64,000 nt of DNA. Origin: Enhydrobacter aerosaccus (GTDB lineage: Bacteria; Pseudomonadota; Alphaproteobacteria; Reyranellales; Reyranellaceae). Positions 31,583-40,299 of this stretch are shown here, in pieces. The translations under genes and the position numbers were made by a program. Numbering within the stretch: the stretch's first letter is position 1; each line of letters starts with the position of its first letter. A model generated the notes under the pieces. The model had not been told where the DNA came from and searched no databases. It worked only from the letters and a program-made list of their open reading frames with translations. The DNA is taken from contig NZ_FUWJ01000007.1 of the NCBI RefSeq assembly GCF_900167455.1, forward strand, positions 124,001-188,000. The letters are read 5' to 3'.

Positions 31583-32863
31583 ATGGCCGAGCAGAAAACC
31601 AGCGTGAGCCAGCCCCGCGAGGCGCCACGGCGTGTCCCGCTACCCGCTGGCTTGGTCACCATTGCCGATCACACCAGTTTGCCGCCGCCGGCCGACGGCC
31701 TGTCGCTTTCCGACTGGTTGATCGAAAAAGCGAGCCGCCGCACGCAGCTCTATGAAGTGATCGATGAGCTTTGCTGGCGTCTCATCGATGCCGGCGTTCC
31801 GATCTGGCGATCGACTCTCCATCTCGCCACGCTCCACCCGCAGCTGCGCGCCTATGCCGTCCGATGGTGGCATGACGCCGGCCTTGTGGAGGAGCTATCC
31901 GTCCTTCACGGCATGGAGGAGACCGGCGCTTATCGCAATAGCCCGGTACCTCTGGTCATGGAGCGGGGTGAAATCGTGCATCGACGCCTGGGTGACGCGG
32001 AGGCACTTGAATTTCCCGTCCTGGCGGAGCTCCGCGCCCGTGGCGGTACGGACTATATCGCCATGCCGGTGACCTTTTCGAATGGCCGCCATCAGTGTCT
32101 GACCTTCGCGACCGATCGGGCGGACGGGTTCACCGATACCCACGTTGCACGACTTACCGAACTCAGTCGGCTCCTCGCTCTCGTCCTGGAACTCCACGCC
32201 ACAAAGCGCATGGCGCGTGACCTTCTCGGAATCTACCTCGGGCGCGAAGCGGGCTCTCGCGTTCTCGACGGTGCTATCCGCCGCGGCATGACCGAGCGAA
32301 TTGAAGCGGCGATTCTGGTTGCCGACATGCGTGGTTTCAGCGCCCTATCGCGAACGCTCGGCGGCGAGCAGACTATCACTTTGCTCGACGAGTTCTTCGC
32401 CGCCGTTGTTGAACCTATCCAGGCACGCGGCGGAGAAGTCCTGAAATTCGTCGGCGACGGCCTCATAGCAGTCTTTCCGCTTGCAACGAGCCGAAACCTT
32501 GAAGTTGCGGTGCATCACGGCCTGGATGCTGCGCGCGCCGCTCTTGTAGCCATTGACCGGCTGAACGCAGAACGCGCCAAGGCCGGGCTATCGTCGATCG
32601 GCATCGGTATTGCGCTGCATGTCGGTGAGGTTCTCTTCGGGAACGTTGGCGCACCCGACCGCCTAGACTTCACGGCGATTGGCTCGGCGCTGAATTTCAC
32701 AACCCATCTCGAGGCGCTCAACAAGTCATTGGGAAGCCGGCTCGTGGCTTCCCGCGAATTCGCGATCCACTGCGCCGAAGAACTGACCTCTTTCGGATCG
32801 CACGTCCTGCCAGATTCGCTCGATAGTTTCGAGGTCTTTGGGCTTCGAGGCCGCTCGAAATAG
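31583..32863 (+). CDS. Class III adenylate/guanylate cyclase, soluble type
   Basis: 426 residues without membrane helices. The N-terminal half (about 45-205) is a conserved sensory region common in rhizobial cyclases (L-Y-E-V-I-D-E-L-C-W-R-L ... G-G-T-D-Y-I-A-M-P). The C-terminal cyclase domain has V-A-D-M-R-G-F-S-A-L-S-R, F-V-G-D-G-L-I-A-V-F and V-L-F-G-N-V-G-A. It makes a cyclic nucleotide in the cytoplasm, signal unknown. The ATG at 31583 follows GGGGAGC. It differs in architecture from the SigF-promoted membrane cyclase at 17 kb. Confidence 0.9.
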   Translation: MAEQKTSVSQPREAPRRVPLPAGLVTIADHTSLPPPADGLSLSDWLIEKASRRTQLYEVIDELCWRLIDAGVPIWRSTLHLATLHPQLRAYAVRWWHDAGLVEELSVLHGMEETGAYRNSPVPLVMERGEIVHRRLGDAEALEFPVLAELRARGGTDYIAMPVTFSNGRHQCLTFATDRADGFTDTHVARLTELSRLLALVLELHATKRMARDLLGIYLGREAGSRVLDGAIRRGMTERIEAAILVADMRGFSALSRTLGGEQTITLLDEFFAAVVEPIQARGGEVLKFVGDGLIAVFPLATSRNLEVAVHHGLDAARAALVAIDRLNAERAKAGLSSIGIGIALHVGEVLFGNVGAPDRLDFTAIGSALNFTTHLEALNKSLGSRLVASREFAIHCAEELTSFGSHVLPDSLDSFEVFGLRGRSK

Positions 32864-32942
32864 GGGTACTTGCATGACGAGCAGGGCCCTTGTCGTTCCC
32901 TTTCTGCGCAGTACGCGCGTGCTCGGCTGACATCGCCGTCCT

Positions 32943-33322
32943 TCACGCGAACGACCGGCGCCCAGTCTCCAGTGCGAGCCCCGCCAGCAGTCGCAATGGC
33001 TCGTCGTGCAGTGCCTCGGCCTCTGTATCTCGGGGAGCGGCCAACTCGACCACCTCTTCGTACTGGCTGTTCGGCAAGGTGGTGCGGCCGTCTTCGTCGA
33101 TGACGGTGCCAGGCTCATAGACGTCCTATGGATCGCACGCGTGTGTCCCATGTCGACCTGCACGGGTAGCTTCTGGGCCACATACGGAAGAACCGCTTGG
33201 TCACCCAGTCGGCGCTCGGCAAGGGCATCGGCCAGCGGCATCGACATCTTCGTGGCGAGCTCTTGCCTGTCCATGCTGGCGATCTCGAGCAGGACGGCCC
33301 GAGGATCGCGGTACTCCTCCAT
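32943..33322 (-). pseudogene. Unrecognised degraded coding sequence
   Basis: In the 620-nt gap between the cyclase and osmC, a minus-strand frame starts M-E-E-Y-R-D-P-R-A-V-L-L-E-I-A and reads plausibly to V-D-M-G-H-T-R-A-I. The plausible continuation (Y-E-P-G-T-V-I-D-E-D-G-R-T-T-L-P-N-S-Q-Y) lies in another frame and ends at 32943. It looks like one frameshifted gene; I do not recognise the family. Confidence 0.3.
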
Positions 33323-33397
33323 CAGGCGGCTGACTGTTTACGCCTTGGAAGGACGTTCGCGTGCGGTCTGTCGGCAGCCCGAGGTGCGGCAATCAAT

Positions 33398-33411
33398 TTG
33401 AGGGAGATCAA
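33398..33411. promoter_or_regulatory. FNR/FixK-type box upstream of osmC
   Basis: TTGAGGGAGATCAA fits TTGA-N6-TCAA exactly, 71 nt before the OsmC ATG, a position suited to activation. Confidence 0.5.
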
Positions 33412-33482
33412 GGCGACACCCCTTCGGTCCATCGACACTTGGCTTCGCCGATAGCCGTCAGGCCCTTGGCAGGAGTAAGGCA

Positions 33483-33932
33483 ATGAGCGATCAGGTATCG
33501 GTCACTATCACCCGACAGGAGAAGTACCGCTTCATTGTCGATTTCGGCCTGGGAACAACGCCGGCAGTGGCCGACGAACCGCCGCCGCTCGGCGATGGAG
33601 CGGGCCCGTCGCCGGTGCAGCTGCTGGCCGCCGCCGTCGCCAATTGTCTTAGCGCCAGCCTGTTGTTTGCCTGCGGCAAATTCAAAGAGGATCCGGGCAC
33701 CCTGAAAGCGACCGCGCTCTGCCGGATCGGGCGAAATGACGAGAACCGCCTGCGGATCATCGCCCTCGACGTAAACATGACCCTGGGCGTCGCACCCGAA
33801 GCGCTCGGCCATCTCGACCGTGCGCTGGCGCAGTTCCAAGACTTCTGCACCGTGTCCAAGAGCGTCGAGGCAGGGATGCCCTTCAAGGTCACGGTGGCGG
33901 CGCCGGACGGGCGCATCCTGAAGGCGGCGTGA
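33483..33932 (+). CDS. OsmC family protein
   Basis: 149 residues with the two conserved cysteines of OsmC/Ohr peroxidases in A-V-A-N-C-L-S-A-S-L-L-F-A and Q-D-F-C-T-V-S-K-S-V. Such proteins reduce organic hydroperoxides with lipoylated or other thiols. The ATG at 33483 has a GGAGTAAGG leader. It overlaps the next gene's open frame; an FNR-like box precedes it. Confidence 0.88.
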   Translation: MSDQVSVTITRQEKYRFIVDFGLGTTPAVADEPPPLGDGAGPSPVQLLAAAVANCLSASLLFACGKFKEDPGTLKATALCRIGRNDENRLRIIALDVNMTLGVAPEALGHLDRALAQFQDFCTVSKSVEAGMPFKVTVAAPDGRILKAA

Positions 33933-33952
33933 CCCCGCAGGACAGCCCGACC

Positions 33953-34846
33953 ATGTGTGAGCTGTTCTGTCTCTCCAGTTGCCTGCCGACCCGCGCGACC
34001 TTTTCGCTAAAGGCCTTTGCCGCCCATGGCGCGCCGGGTGGCCGGAATGTCGACGGCTGGGGGCTCGCCTTTCACGACGGCCGCGACGTTCGGCTCTACA
34101 AGGAGCCCGAGCCGGCGACCGACAGCTCGTGGCTGGGCTTCATCCAGGGGCGGCACCTGCCGACTCGAATCCTGATCTCGCATATTCGGCATGCCTTGGG
34201 CGGCGGCGTCACCCTGGCCAATACCCAGCCCTTTGTGCGCGAGTTGGGCGGCCGCGCCCACGCCTTCGCGCACAACGGCTTCCTGAATGGCATCCAGGGA
34301 GAAGTTGGCCGATCCAGCGCCCGGTTTCGGCCCGTCGGCGAGACCGACTCGGAGATGGCCTTCTGCCTCTTGCTGGAGCGCTTCTCTCGCCTTTGGGAGA
34401 ACGGCAGTACTCCCGCTCTTCCTCTCAGGCTGGCTGTGCTCGCCAAGTTTGCCGAAGACATGCGGGCGCTCGGACCGGCCAATTTCCTGTACAGCGACGG
34501 CGACTTCATCTTTGGCCACGGGCATCGCCGGACCCAGGCGAACGGTACCATCGAGCCGCCGGGCTTGTGGTGCCTGCAACGTGAGTGCGCGGTGGACCCC
34601 GGGGCGATGGCATCGGCGGGCGTCAACGTCGAGCCGGGCGGGGAGACGCAGCGCATTGCATTGCTGGCCAGCGTGCCGCTTAGCAGCGAGCGGTGGTGCC
34701 CGCTCGGCGAGGGTGAGATCGTCGTGCTGGCTGACGGTCGGGTCATTTCGAGCGGCCTGCCCTCGTCACGCAGCCAGACACATATGGCCGGGATCACCAG
34801 CACGATGAGCGCGGTCGATGACCCGATGCTTACTCCACCCGCGTGA
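33953..34846 (+). CDS. Class II glutamine amidotransferase (YafJ-like)
   Basis: 297 residues from ATG 33953, beginning M-C-E-L-F-C-L so that Cys2 becomes the N-terminal nucleophile after Met removal. The Ntn-hydrolase features G-W-G-L-A-F, H-I-R-H-A and A-F-A-H-N-G are in place, with no synthetase domain, as in the YafJ/GATase_4 group. A longer frame from 33929 would bury the catalytic Cys, so it is rejected. It hydrolyses glutamine or a gamma-glutamyl compound; the partner is unknown. It starts 20 nt after osmC. Confidence 0.87.
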   Translation: MCELFCLSSCLPTRATFSLKAFAAHGAPGGRNVDGWGLAFHDGRDVRLYKEPEPATDSSWLGFIQGRHLPTRILISHIRHALGGGVTLANTQPFVRELGGRAHAFAHNGFLNGIQGEVGRSSARFRPVGETDSEMAFCLLLERFSRLWENGSTPALPLRLAVLAKFAEDMRALGPANFLYSDGDFIFGHGHRRTQANGTIEPPGLWCLQRECAVDPGAMASAGVNVEPGGETQRIALLASVPLSSERWCPLGEGEIVVLADGRVISSGLPSSRSQTHMAGITSTMSAVDDPMLTPPA

Positions 34847-35460
34847 ACTCAGACTTCTTCACGAGTTCGCCCCACCGTCTTGTGTCGGACGTCAAGAGCT
34901 CGGCGAACTCGCTCGTCGTCGACCCCGCGACCTCGAGCGATTGCCTCGCGAGCCCTGCCTTGATCGCGTCGGTTTGGAGGACCTGGCAAACCATCGTGTT
35001 CAGCCTCGCGACGATGTCGGTGGGTGTCCGCGCGGGAACGAGAATGCCGAACCAAATGAGTCCTTCGAGCGCAGGGTAGCCCGCTTCCCGCACTGTCTGG
35101 ACGTCCGCAAGCAGGGAGCTGCGCTTCGGAGCCGTCGTGGCCAGGACTCTCAGGCTTCTGCTTCGGATCGGACCGAGGACGGCGGCAAGCGTGAAGACGG
35201 CTGCCGGAAGCTGGCCAGCCAGGAGGAGGTCCTGAATGGCGGCCGCCCCGCCCTTGTAGGGCAGGTGGACAAGCTCAACACCGCCTCCCGCGCCAGACCC
35301 GATCCAAGGAAGTGCGGCAGTGTTCCCGCCCCGGGCGAGCCGAACGTGGCGAGCTTCGGGTTTACCCGGCACCAGCCGATGGCGGTGATTCGGCCGACCG
35401 CGGCCGAGCCGGACTTCACGGCGGACCCTGTATGCTATGAGCAGCTGTTCGTTGAAGCGT
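34830..35460 (-). pseudogene. Truncated TctC/Bug-type solute-binding protein gene
   Basis: The C-terminal two thirds of a tripartite tricarboxylate receptor is legible: V-E-L-V-H-L-P-Y-K-G-G-A-A-A-I-Q-D-L-L, A-T-T-A-P-K-R-S, G-Y-P-A-L-E-G-L-I-W-F-G. Further upstream the match (N-P-K-L-A-T-F-G-S-P-G-A-G-T-L-P-H-F) is in another frame, showing a frameshift near 35300. No signal peptide or intact N-terminus is found, and no TctAB genes are adjacent. Not functional. Confidence 0.75.
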
Positions 35461-35837
35461 TCCGCGCGATCGGTGCGGCGGTTCCCCCGCGTCGTGACCA
35501 GCGAGTCCCTCAATCTAAGGTACGGGCTCCTGGCGACCGGCCGGTTCATTACCCTGATTCCGGGCTCGGCCCTGTACTATGGGCCGCAACGCCCGCCCAT
35601 CAAGGTCTTGCCGATCGACATGTCGCGGTGGTCGTTGCCGCTCAGTGTCGTGACGCTCAAAGGCCGCGGCCTCAGTTCCATCGGCCGACTCTTCATCAAC
35701 AGCCTGCATGACCCGGCAAAGCCCTGGAGAAGGGCAGGGGGCGCCTTCCTCTAGGGACGCTCGACTCGTCCCTGCCAAGCTATGACCACAACGCGTGACA
35801 ACGGATCGCGCGAGGCGCTCTGTAGCCGCTTATGCGG

Positions 35838-36207
35838 TCACTGCTGATCGAGCGGATAGCCCGCCGCCCGCCAAGCTGTCATCGAGCCCCAGCACACCGA
35901 GACGTCGGGCCCCCCATTCGCTTCAGCGCCGCCGCCACCACCAGCACTCGGCGTCCCGAGGCACAGTAGGTCACGACTGGCCCCGGAGAAATCTCGCCGG
36001 GCACGCGCCTCGATCCTAGATGGGCCGCGCACCGGGTATGAGCCCCTCGGCAACCTCGTCGCGCGAGCGCACGTCAATCAGCTGCAGCGGCGCGCCCGCC
36101 TCGACAACGCGCTTCAAGGCGTGCACGTCGAGGCCCGGCGGCCACCGGGCGAGCCGCGTCGCCCGCGCTCGCCTGCGCGTCGACACAAGGAAGTGGATGT
36201 TGGCCAA
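35838..36207 (-). pseudogene. Frameshifted rhodanese-domain gene
   Basis: The first part reads L-D-V-H-A-L-K-R-V-V-E-A-G-A-P-L-Q-L-I-D-V-R-S-R-D-E-V-A in one frame and stops. The second half (V-V-T-Y-C-A-S-G-R-R-V, then M-T-A-W-R-A-A-G-Y-P) lies in other frames. The Y-C-A-S-G-R-R segment is the catalytic loop. At least two frameshifts, so a pseudogene. The stretch 35461-35837 shows no recognisable gene. Confidence 0.65.
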
Positions 36208-36400
36208 GATGCTGCCGAAGGTCTACGGCGAACAGGCTGACGGCCGAGGTGAAGACGCCGGTCGACGAGGAGATGTCCTCCAACGATCTGGCGCGCGAGC
36301 TCGCCTTCGCGCTGACGCTGGAGATGAGAAACGGCAAGAACGGGAGTCACAAAGGGACCAATAGGAGGGGCCCGACGAGCAACGAAACGAGTGCGCCTCG
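36140..36400 (+). pseudogene. Possible phage terminase small-subunit remnant
   Basis: L-R-V-D-T-R-K-W-M-L-A-K-M-L-P-K-V-Y-G resembles the C-terminal region of small terminase subunits. It continues in a shifted frame with L-A-R-E-L-A-F-A-L-T-L-E. No other phage gene is nearby. Weak call. Confidence 0.3.
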
Positions 36401-36424
36401 CGCGCGCGTATTGCGCGAGAACGT

Positions 36425-36877
36425 TTACCTCGCACGGACCGTCAACACCCGTCGAAGCTCCACGCGGTCAGTCTGTTTCCTGAGGCGGCGGCCGAGCACA
36501 ATGTGGATCGGTACGGCGAGCACGGCGCCGAAGCCGGTGGCGATGTGCACCAGCCGGGCCCAGGCCTGGGTCTCCTCGCCGCCATAGTAGAGCAGCAACG
36601 CCGAGCCGATCAGGAGGGCAAGCGTAACGACGGCGGCAAAACCGCTGATCAGATGACGTCTGTAGCGCCAGCCCGCGACCACATGCAGCGGCAGGAGCGA
36701 ACCGAAGGCGACGGCCGAGAGGTAGGCGGTGACGCCATGGGCCACGAGCAGCCAGTGCAGCAGATCGTCCGGCGCACGGTCCATCACATCGTGCAGCGCG
36801 AACCACAGCACGCCGGAGACGCCGACCAGGCCGAGGGCCGCAATCACGAGTTGGCGGTGCCATTTGCCGAGCCGCAC
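36425..36877 (-). CDS. Four-helix cytochrome b-like membrane protein
   Basis: 150 residues with four membrane helices and histidines at helix positions (L-L-H-W-L-L-V-A-H-G-V, L-L-P-L-H-V-V-A-G-W, L-V-H-I-A-T-G-F, P-I-H-I-V-L-G-R), the pattern of a small di-heme cytochrome b561/DUF4405-like protein. It is last in an operon with ApbE, an FMN-binding protein and an outer-membrane barrel, 12 nt after apbE. Likely carries electrons across the inner membrane to the flavinylated protein. Confidence 0.75.
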   Translation of the reverse strand: MRLGKWHRQLVIAALGLVGVSGVLWFALHDVMDRAPDDLLHWLLVAHGVTAYLSAVAFGSLLPLHVVAGWRYRRHLISGFAAVVTLALLIGSALLLYYGGEETQAWARLVHIATGFGAVLAVPIHIVLGRRLRKQTDRVELRRVLTVRAR

Positions 36878-36889
36878 GACCGCCCCCGC

Positions 36890-37696
36890 TCAAGCCGTGG
36901 CGAGGAGAGGCGGGGGCACCCACACCGTAGCGCCGAAACGCGCGAGCCAGGGCGCTTCGGTTCGGCCGGTCTGCGCCACGACCTTGGTGAGGGCGTCGGC
37001 CACGATGCAGCGCGGCGCGATCACTGACCAGATCCTGCCGTCGCGGATCGGCTGCCGGGTCGTGACGTCGATCGCGCCGTCGGTGGCCGACGTGGCGATC
37101 GCCCCGTTCGTGAGAAAGCCCGCGAGCCGCAGACCGCGCGGATCGGACGGAGTCCTTACATGGACGGCTTGCGGCGCATCGCCCATGACGCGCAGATCCC
37201 CGCCGGCGTTGACCGAGGCGCGCCGCGCCCCGGCCGCGCGCAAGATTGCGATGGCGCGATCGACCGCAAAGCCCTTGGCGATGCCGCCGAAGTCGAGGGC
37301 GATCCGGCGCGTGAGGCGCACCGCGCCGTCGCGTGCAATTCCGACATCGGCGAGCGAGCCCGACGCGGCACCCTCGAAGGCGTGGCCATCGACCAGGCCA
37401 TGGCGGCCAAGCTCGTGGCCCAGCGCACAGTCGAACAGGCCGTCGGTTGCGGCGCGGATCAGCAAGGCCCAGCGCAGCGTCTTGAGCGTCCAGGGATGGA
37501 CCGTCACGGGCGCGCGCCAGGCGTCGTGATTGATCCGCGAGAGGTCACTGTCCGGCCGGTGCACGCTCATCAGACGATGCACCAGCTCGACCGCGGCGAA
37601 GCCGCGCTCGATCACTGAGGCAGCGCGGCTTGCCTCGACATCCTCGACGCCGATCTCGACCCAGGTCCCGAGCAGCGGGCGCAGGCGCTTCATCAT
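36890..37696 (-). CDS. apbE: ApbE-type FAD:protein FMN transferase
   Basis: 268 residues with the ApbE core: L-L-G-T-W-V-E-I-G-V at the start, L-M-S-V-H-R-P-D-S-D-L-S-R-I-N, A-L-D-F-G-G-I-A-K-G-F-A-V-D and the C-terminal metal site S-A-T-D. Attaches FMN covalently to a Thr/Ser in target proteins. The target is probably encoded directly upstream, overlapping by ATGA at 37693-37696. I see no cleavable signal peptide, so the site of action is uncertain. Confidence 0.9.
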   Translation of the reverse strand: MMKRLRPLLGTWVEIGVEDVEASRAASVIERGFAAVELVHRLMSVHRPDSDLSRINHDAWRAPVTVHPWTLKTLRWALLIRAATDGLFDCALGHELGRHGLVDGHAFEGAASGSLADVGIARDGAVRLTRRIALDFGGIAKGFAVDRAIAILRAAGARRASVNAGGDLRVMGDAPQAVHVRTPSDPRGLRLAGFLTNGAIATSATDGAIDVTTRQPIRDGRIWSVIAPRCIVADALTKVVAQTGRTEAPWLARFGATVWVPPPLLATA

Positions 37697-38217
37697 CTGC
37701 CCTTCAGCACCAGGTCGTACATGGCCAGAACGCGCCTTACGCCGTCGGTGATGTGCTTCGACGAAAGCGTGGCGCCGCTGATGTTCCTGATGTCGCTGCC
37801 GAACTTGAGCGATGAGCTTGCCGTCTTGCCGACGAACTGCTGGCGCCACGACGGGTCACGCACCTCGTAGCCGTAGGATTCGTTGTACTCCATGATCTCG
37901 ATGCTGCGCACCGCGCCGTCGGCGCCGATAGCGACGGCGTATTTGATGTGCTCGTGCTTGCCCACGACCTCGTCGATCACGAACCAGCCGCCGGTCGAGG
38001 CGCGCCAGACCCTGCTGGGATCGAAGGGCTCGTGCACGCCGGAACGGTCGTACATGGCGCGGCGGTCGGCGTCGGAAAGCTGCGCCGGCGCCGGGCTGAA
38101 GCTCGCGCCGGGGAACATCTTCTGCTGCGCCTGCTCGGTCGTGAAGTAGATCGTCGCATGCGCCGGCACCGTGATGATCACGGCGGCGGGCGCGGCGAGA
38201 AGGGGCATCCAGCGCAC
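37693..38217 (-). CDS. FMN-binding domain protein, flavinylation target
   Basis: About 174 residues. A hydrophobic N-terminal segment (M-P-L-L-A-A-P-A-A-V-I-I-T-V-P-A-H-A) acts as signal peptide; the C-terminal FMN_bind domain carries N-I-S-G-A-T-L-S-S-K-H-I-T, the S-G-A-T-x-S/T flavinylation motif where ApbE would attach FMN. The GTG at 38217 is chosen since the longer frame runs into the upstream gene. Predicted periplasmic one-electron carrier between the cytochrome-b-like protein and an external acceptor. Confidence 0.87.
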   Translation of the reverse strand: MRWMPLLAAPAAVIITVPAHATIYFTTEQAQQKMFPGASFSPAPAQLSDADRRAMYDRSGVHEPFDPSRVWRASTGGWFVIDEVVGKHEHIKYAVAIGADGAVRSIEIMEYNESYGYEVRDPSWRQQFVGKTASSSLKFGSDIRNISGATLSSKHITDGVRRVLAMYDLVLKGR

Positions 38218-38218
38218 G

Positions 38219-39145
38219 CTAGTACCGCTCGTGTCGCTTGTCGCCGCCGAACGGGAAGCCGATGCGCAGCATGAACTCGTCGCTTGCATGCTCATTGCCG
38301 AAGATCTGGCCGTTGACCACGACCGACCGCTGGTCGTCGTTGAAGGCTGCCACGATCGGCAGCTGATGGCGCCAGCCGAGGGTCGCCCACCACTTCTCGG
38401 CAGAGTAGTGGATCGTCGGTCCCAGGAAGTAGGCCGAGTGCTCGGGCTCGTTCAGGAGCTGGCCGGTGAACTCGCGGTGATTGCGGAATTCGACGCCGGC
38501 CGCCCAGTTGTCGGTGAAGCGATAGGAGGCACCGACGATGAGGTCGAGGACGCTGGCAAATTCCGTGGCGCCGCTCCGCCATTCCTGCTCGGTCTCGAAG
38601 ACGATGTTGGCGGCGAGCACGAGCCGGTCGTCGATAAAGTTCTTCTGGAGAAGAAGCTTCCATTCGAGCTCGTAGCCATACGGTCCGATCGCCGGCTCGA
38701 AGTAGAGGCCAAGCCCCCAGCCGTCGGTGTAGGGGTTCATGAAGCGGACGATGTTCTCGAACGATATGCTCTTGAACCGGAAGGACGAGTAAGGCGCCGA
38801 GAGGTCGGAGCTGGGATCGATGTTCGTGCCGGGCCCGCCGGTCGTGCCGTCGACGCCGTTGCGGAAGGCATAGGCGTATTCGGTGTTGACGTAGAGGCCG
38901 ACCTGGAACCACGGCTTGAAGCCGTACTCGAGTTCGCTGCGGTTGGTCAGGAAGTAATAGTTGCCCTGGCTTTGTCCGGTCTGCAGCCATTCCCATTGCT
39001 CGAACTGCCAGGTGCCCTGCGGCTGCAGATCCAGCGTGTAGATGAAGGCGAACGGCCCTTCGCCCGCCCGCGCAGCGGGCGCTGTCATCGACAACGCCAA
39101 CGCCCCGGCAAACAATGATTTCATCAGCCTTGATCCAATATTCAC
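38219..39145 (-). CDS. Outer-membrane beta-barrel protein, DUF6662-like
   Basis: 308 residues. A signal peptide ends A-A-R-A-G near residue 28; the rest alternates aromatic/hydrophobic strands (L-E-Y-G-F-K-P-W-F-Q-V-G-L-Y-V-N, L-G-L-Y-F-E-P-A-I-G) typical of a small barrel and ends in an arginine-tyrosine. First gene of the flavinylation operon, so it may place the redox chain in contact with an extracellular substrate such as iron. Start is a GTG at 39145; an ATG at 39124 is possible. A Fur-like AT-rich stretch lies 70-95 nt upstream. Confidence 0.8.
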   Translation of the reverse strand: MNIGSRLMKSLFAGALALSMTAPAARAGEGPFAFIYTLDLQPQGTWQFEQWEWLQTGQSQGNYYFLTNRSELEYGFKPWFQVGLYVNTEYAYAFRNGVDGTTGGPGTNIDPSSDLSAPYSSFRFKSISFENIVRFMNPYTDGWGLGLYFEPAIGPYGYELEWKLLLQKNFIDDRLVLAANIVFETEQEWRSGATEFASVLDLIVGASYRFTDNWAAGVEFRNHREFTGQLLNEPEHSAYFLGPTIHYSAEKWWATLGWRHQLPIVAAFNDDQRSVVVNGQIFGNEHASDEFMLRIGFPFGGDKRHERY

Positions 39146-39217
39146 TGATGGTCCCCGGTTCTTTTTCTGTGCACTGGGTCTTCAGATGCACTGGAGGATT
39201 GCTTTTAAGAGTGATTC

Positions 39218-39240
39218 GCAATTATTGTCAATGAGAATGC
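39218..39240. promoter_or_regulatory. Possible Fur/Irr-like iron box
   Basis: GCAATTATTGTCAATGAGAATG is AT-rich with the TGAGAAT half-site seen in alphaproteobacterial Fur-type boxes, upstream of the barrel/flavinylation operon. Weak: the second half-site is poor. The remainder of 39241-39760 holds no gene I can support. Confidence 0.3.
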
Positions 39241-39760
39241 GTCGCAGTCGCCTCGCAAACGCGATGCAAGCGCGTCCAAGCGAACCGCGTGTCGCGGTAT
39301 GGGGGACAGCGGAGTGGATCGCCCCAACAGATCACCGAGGCTTTCCCCTGGGGATCAGGCGCTCCGATACGTCATTCGCGACAGAGGTGCCTCTATGGCC
39401 GCGCTGTTACGCGACGTCTTGCGGCCACGGGCATCCAGGATCGGCCAACGGCGCCCCGCTCACCCTGGAAAATGGACAAATCGAACGGATAACCGGCTCG
39501 ATTCGAGGAGACTGGCTGGATCATGGCGTGATCTTGGGCAAAGCGCAGCTGCGCCGGGACTATTTACAACAAACTCAGAATTCACTGATCTTTGATCAAG
39601 GACACGCCGCTCCATCGCATCATCGAGCGCCTCGGCACTGTTACATCGCACCCGATCCTTGGCGGTCTTCAGCATCAATATGGTCGAATCCAATATTCGG
39701 TACACACAGGTTCTTGGTGGGGACACCGATCCGCTTCATCTTTGCGCCAAGGCGCAAAGA

Positions 39761-40120
39761 CTATTTTTGTACCCATCTGCCGTCCTCGGCCTGGATCCAT
39801 GAGCCGGCAGGCAAACGGCGGAAAATCTCGGCCGCATAAAGGCGACCGACAGCGTCCACTGGCGCGTTGGTGGCGGCGGCCCGCTGGGCGTAGAGGGCGC
39901 GCCGCTCCGCATTCACATGGTCGACGAGTGCCCGAACATCGGCCGGCGCCGCCCCGCGGATGGCGGCATAGCCATCGAAACGTTCGCCGACGAGACCGGC
40001 CGCACGCGGCCCGTCGAGCACCCGGGCCGATTGTGCCTCGGCCCCTAGCGACGGAGCGATAAAGGCGACGAACCCACCAAGTAGCAGGCGCCTAGAAAAT
40101 CGGCTTGTTCCGGACGTCAT
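39761..40120 (-). CDS. ydbL: YdbL-like DUF1318 protein
   Basis: 119 residues with a signal peptide (R-R-L-L-L-G-G-F-V-A-F-I-A-P-S-L-G-A-E-A) and the DUF1318 pattern G-L-V-G-E-R-F-D-G-Y-A-A-I, V-N-A-E-R-R-A-L-Y, A-E-I-F-R-R-L-P-A-G-S-W-I-Q. It is the periplasmic third member of ydbH-ynbE-ydbL, which in Enterobacteria assists phospholipid transport to the outer membrane. It overlaps ynbE by 29 nt. Confidence 0.87.
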   Translation of the reverse strand: MTSGTSRFSRRLLLGGFVAFIAPSLGAEAQSARVLDGPRAAGLVGERFDGYAAIRGAAPADVRALVDHVNAERRALYAQRAAATNAPVDAVGRLYAAEIFRRLPAGSWIQAEDGRWVQK

Positions 40121-40295
40121 TGGTCGCCTCCTTCTCGACGCGCAGGCGCACGTCGGCATCGAGTTTGATATTGAGGTTGATGGTGATCGGCTCTTTTGGC
40201 GCGACGACCTCCACCTTGGGCGTACAGGCCGCGGCGACGCTGCCCGCAAGCAGCGCCGCCAGCGGTCGGCGTAAATGGGAACTGCCAGGTCTCAT
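40092..40295 (-). CDS. ynbE: YnbE-like lipoprotein
   Basis: 67 residues: lipobox V-A-A-A-C with Cys24, then P-K-V-E-V-V-A-P-K-E-P-I-T-I-N-L-N-I-K-L-D-A-D-V, the YnbE signature. Outer-membrane lipoprotein thought to oligomerise with the C-terminus of YdbH to complete a lipid bridge. It starts 4 nt after ydbH. Confidence 0.9.
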   Translation of the reverse strand: MRPGSSHLRRPLAALLAGSVAAACTPKVEVVAPKEPITINLNIKLDADVRLRVEKEATNDVRNKPIF

Positions 40296-40299
40296 GCTC

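Noticed and set aside
38292-39221. 309-codon minus frame opposite in phase to the barrel gene
   Set aside because: Arg-rich and featureless; the overlapping frame has a signal peptide and beta-barrel pattern and fits the operon.
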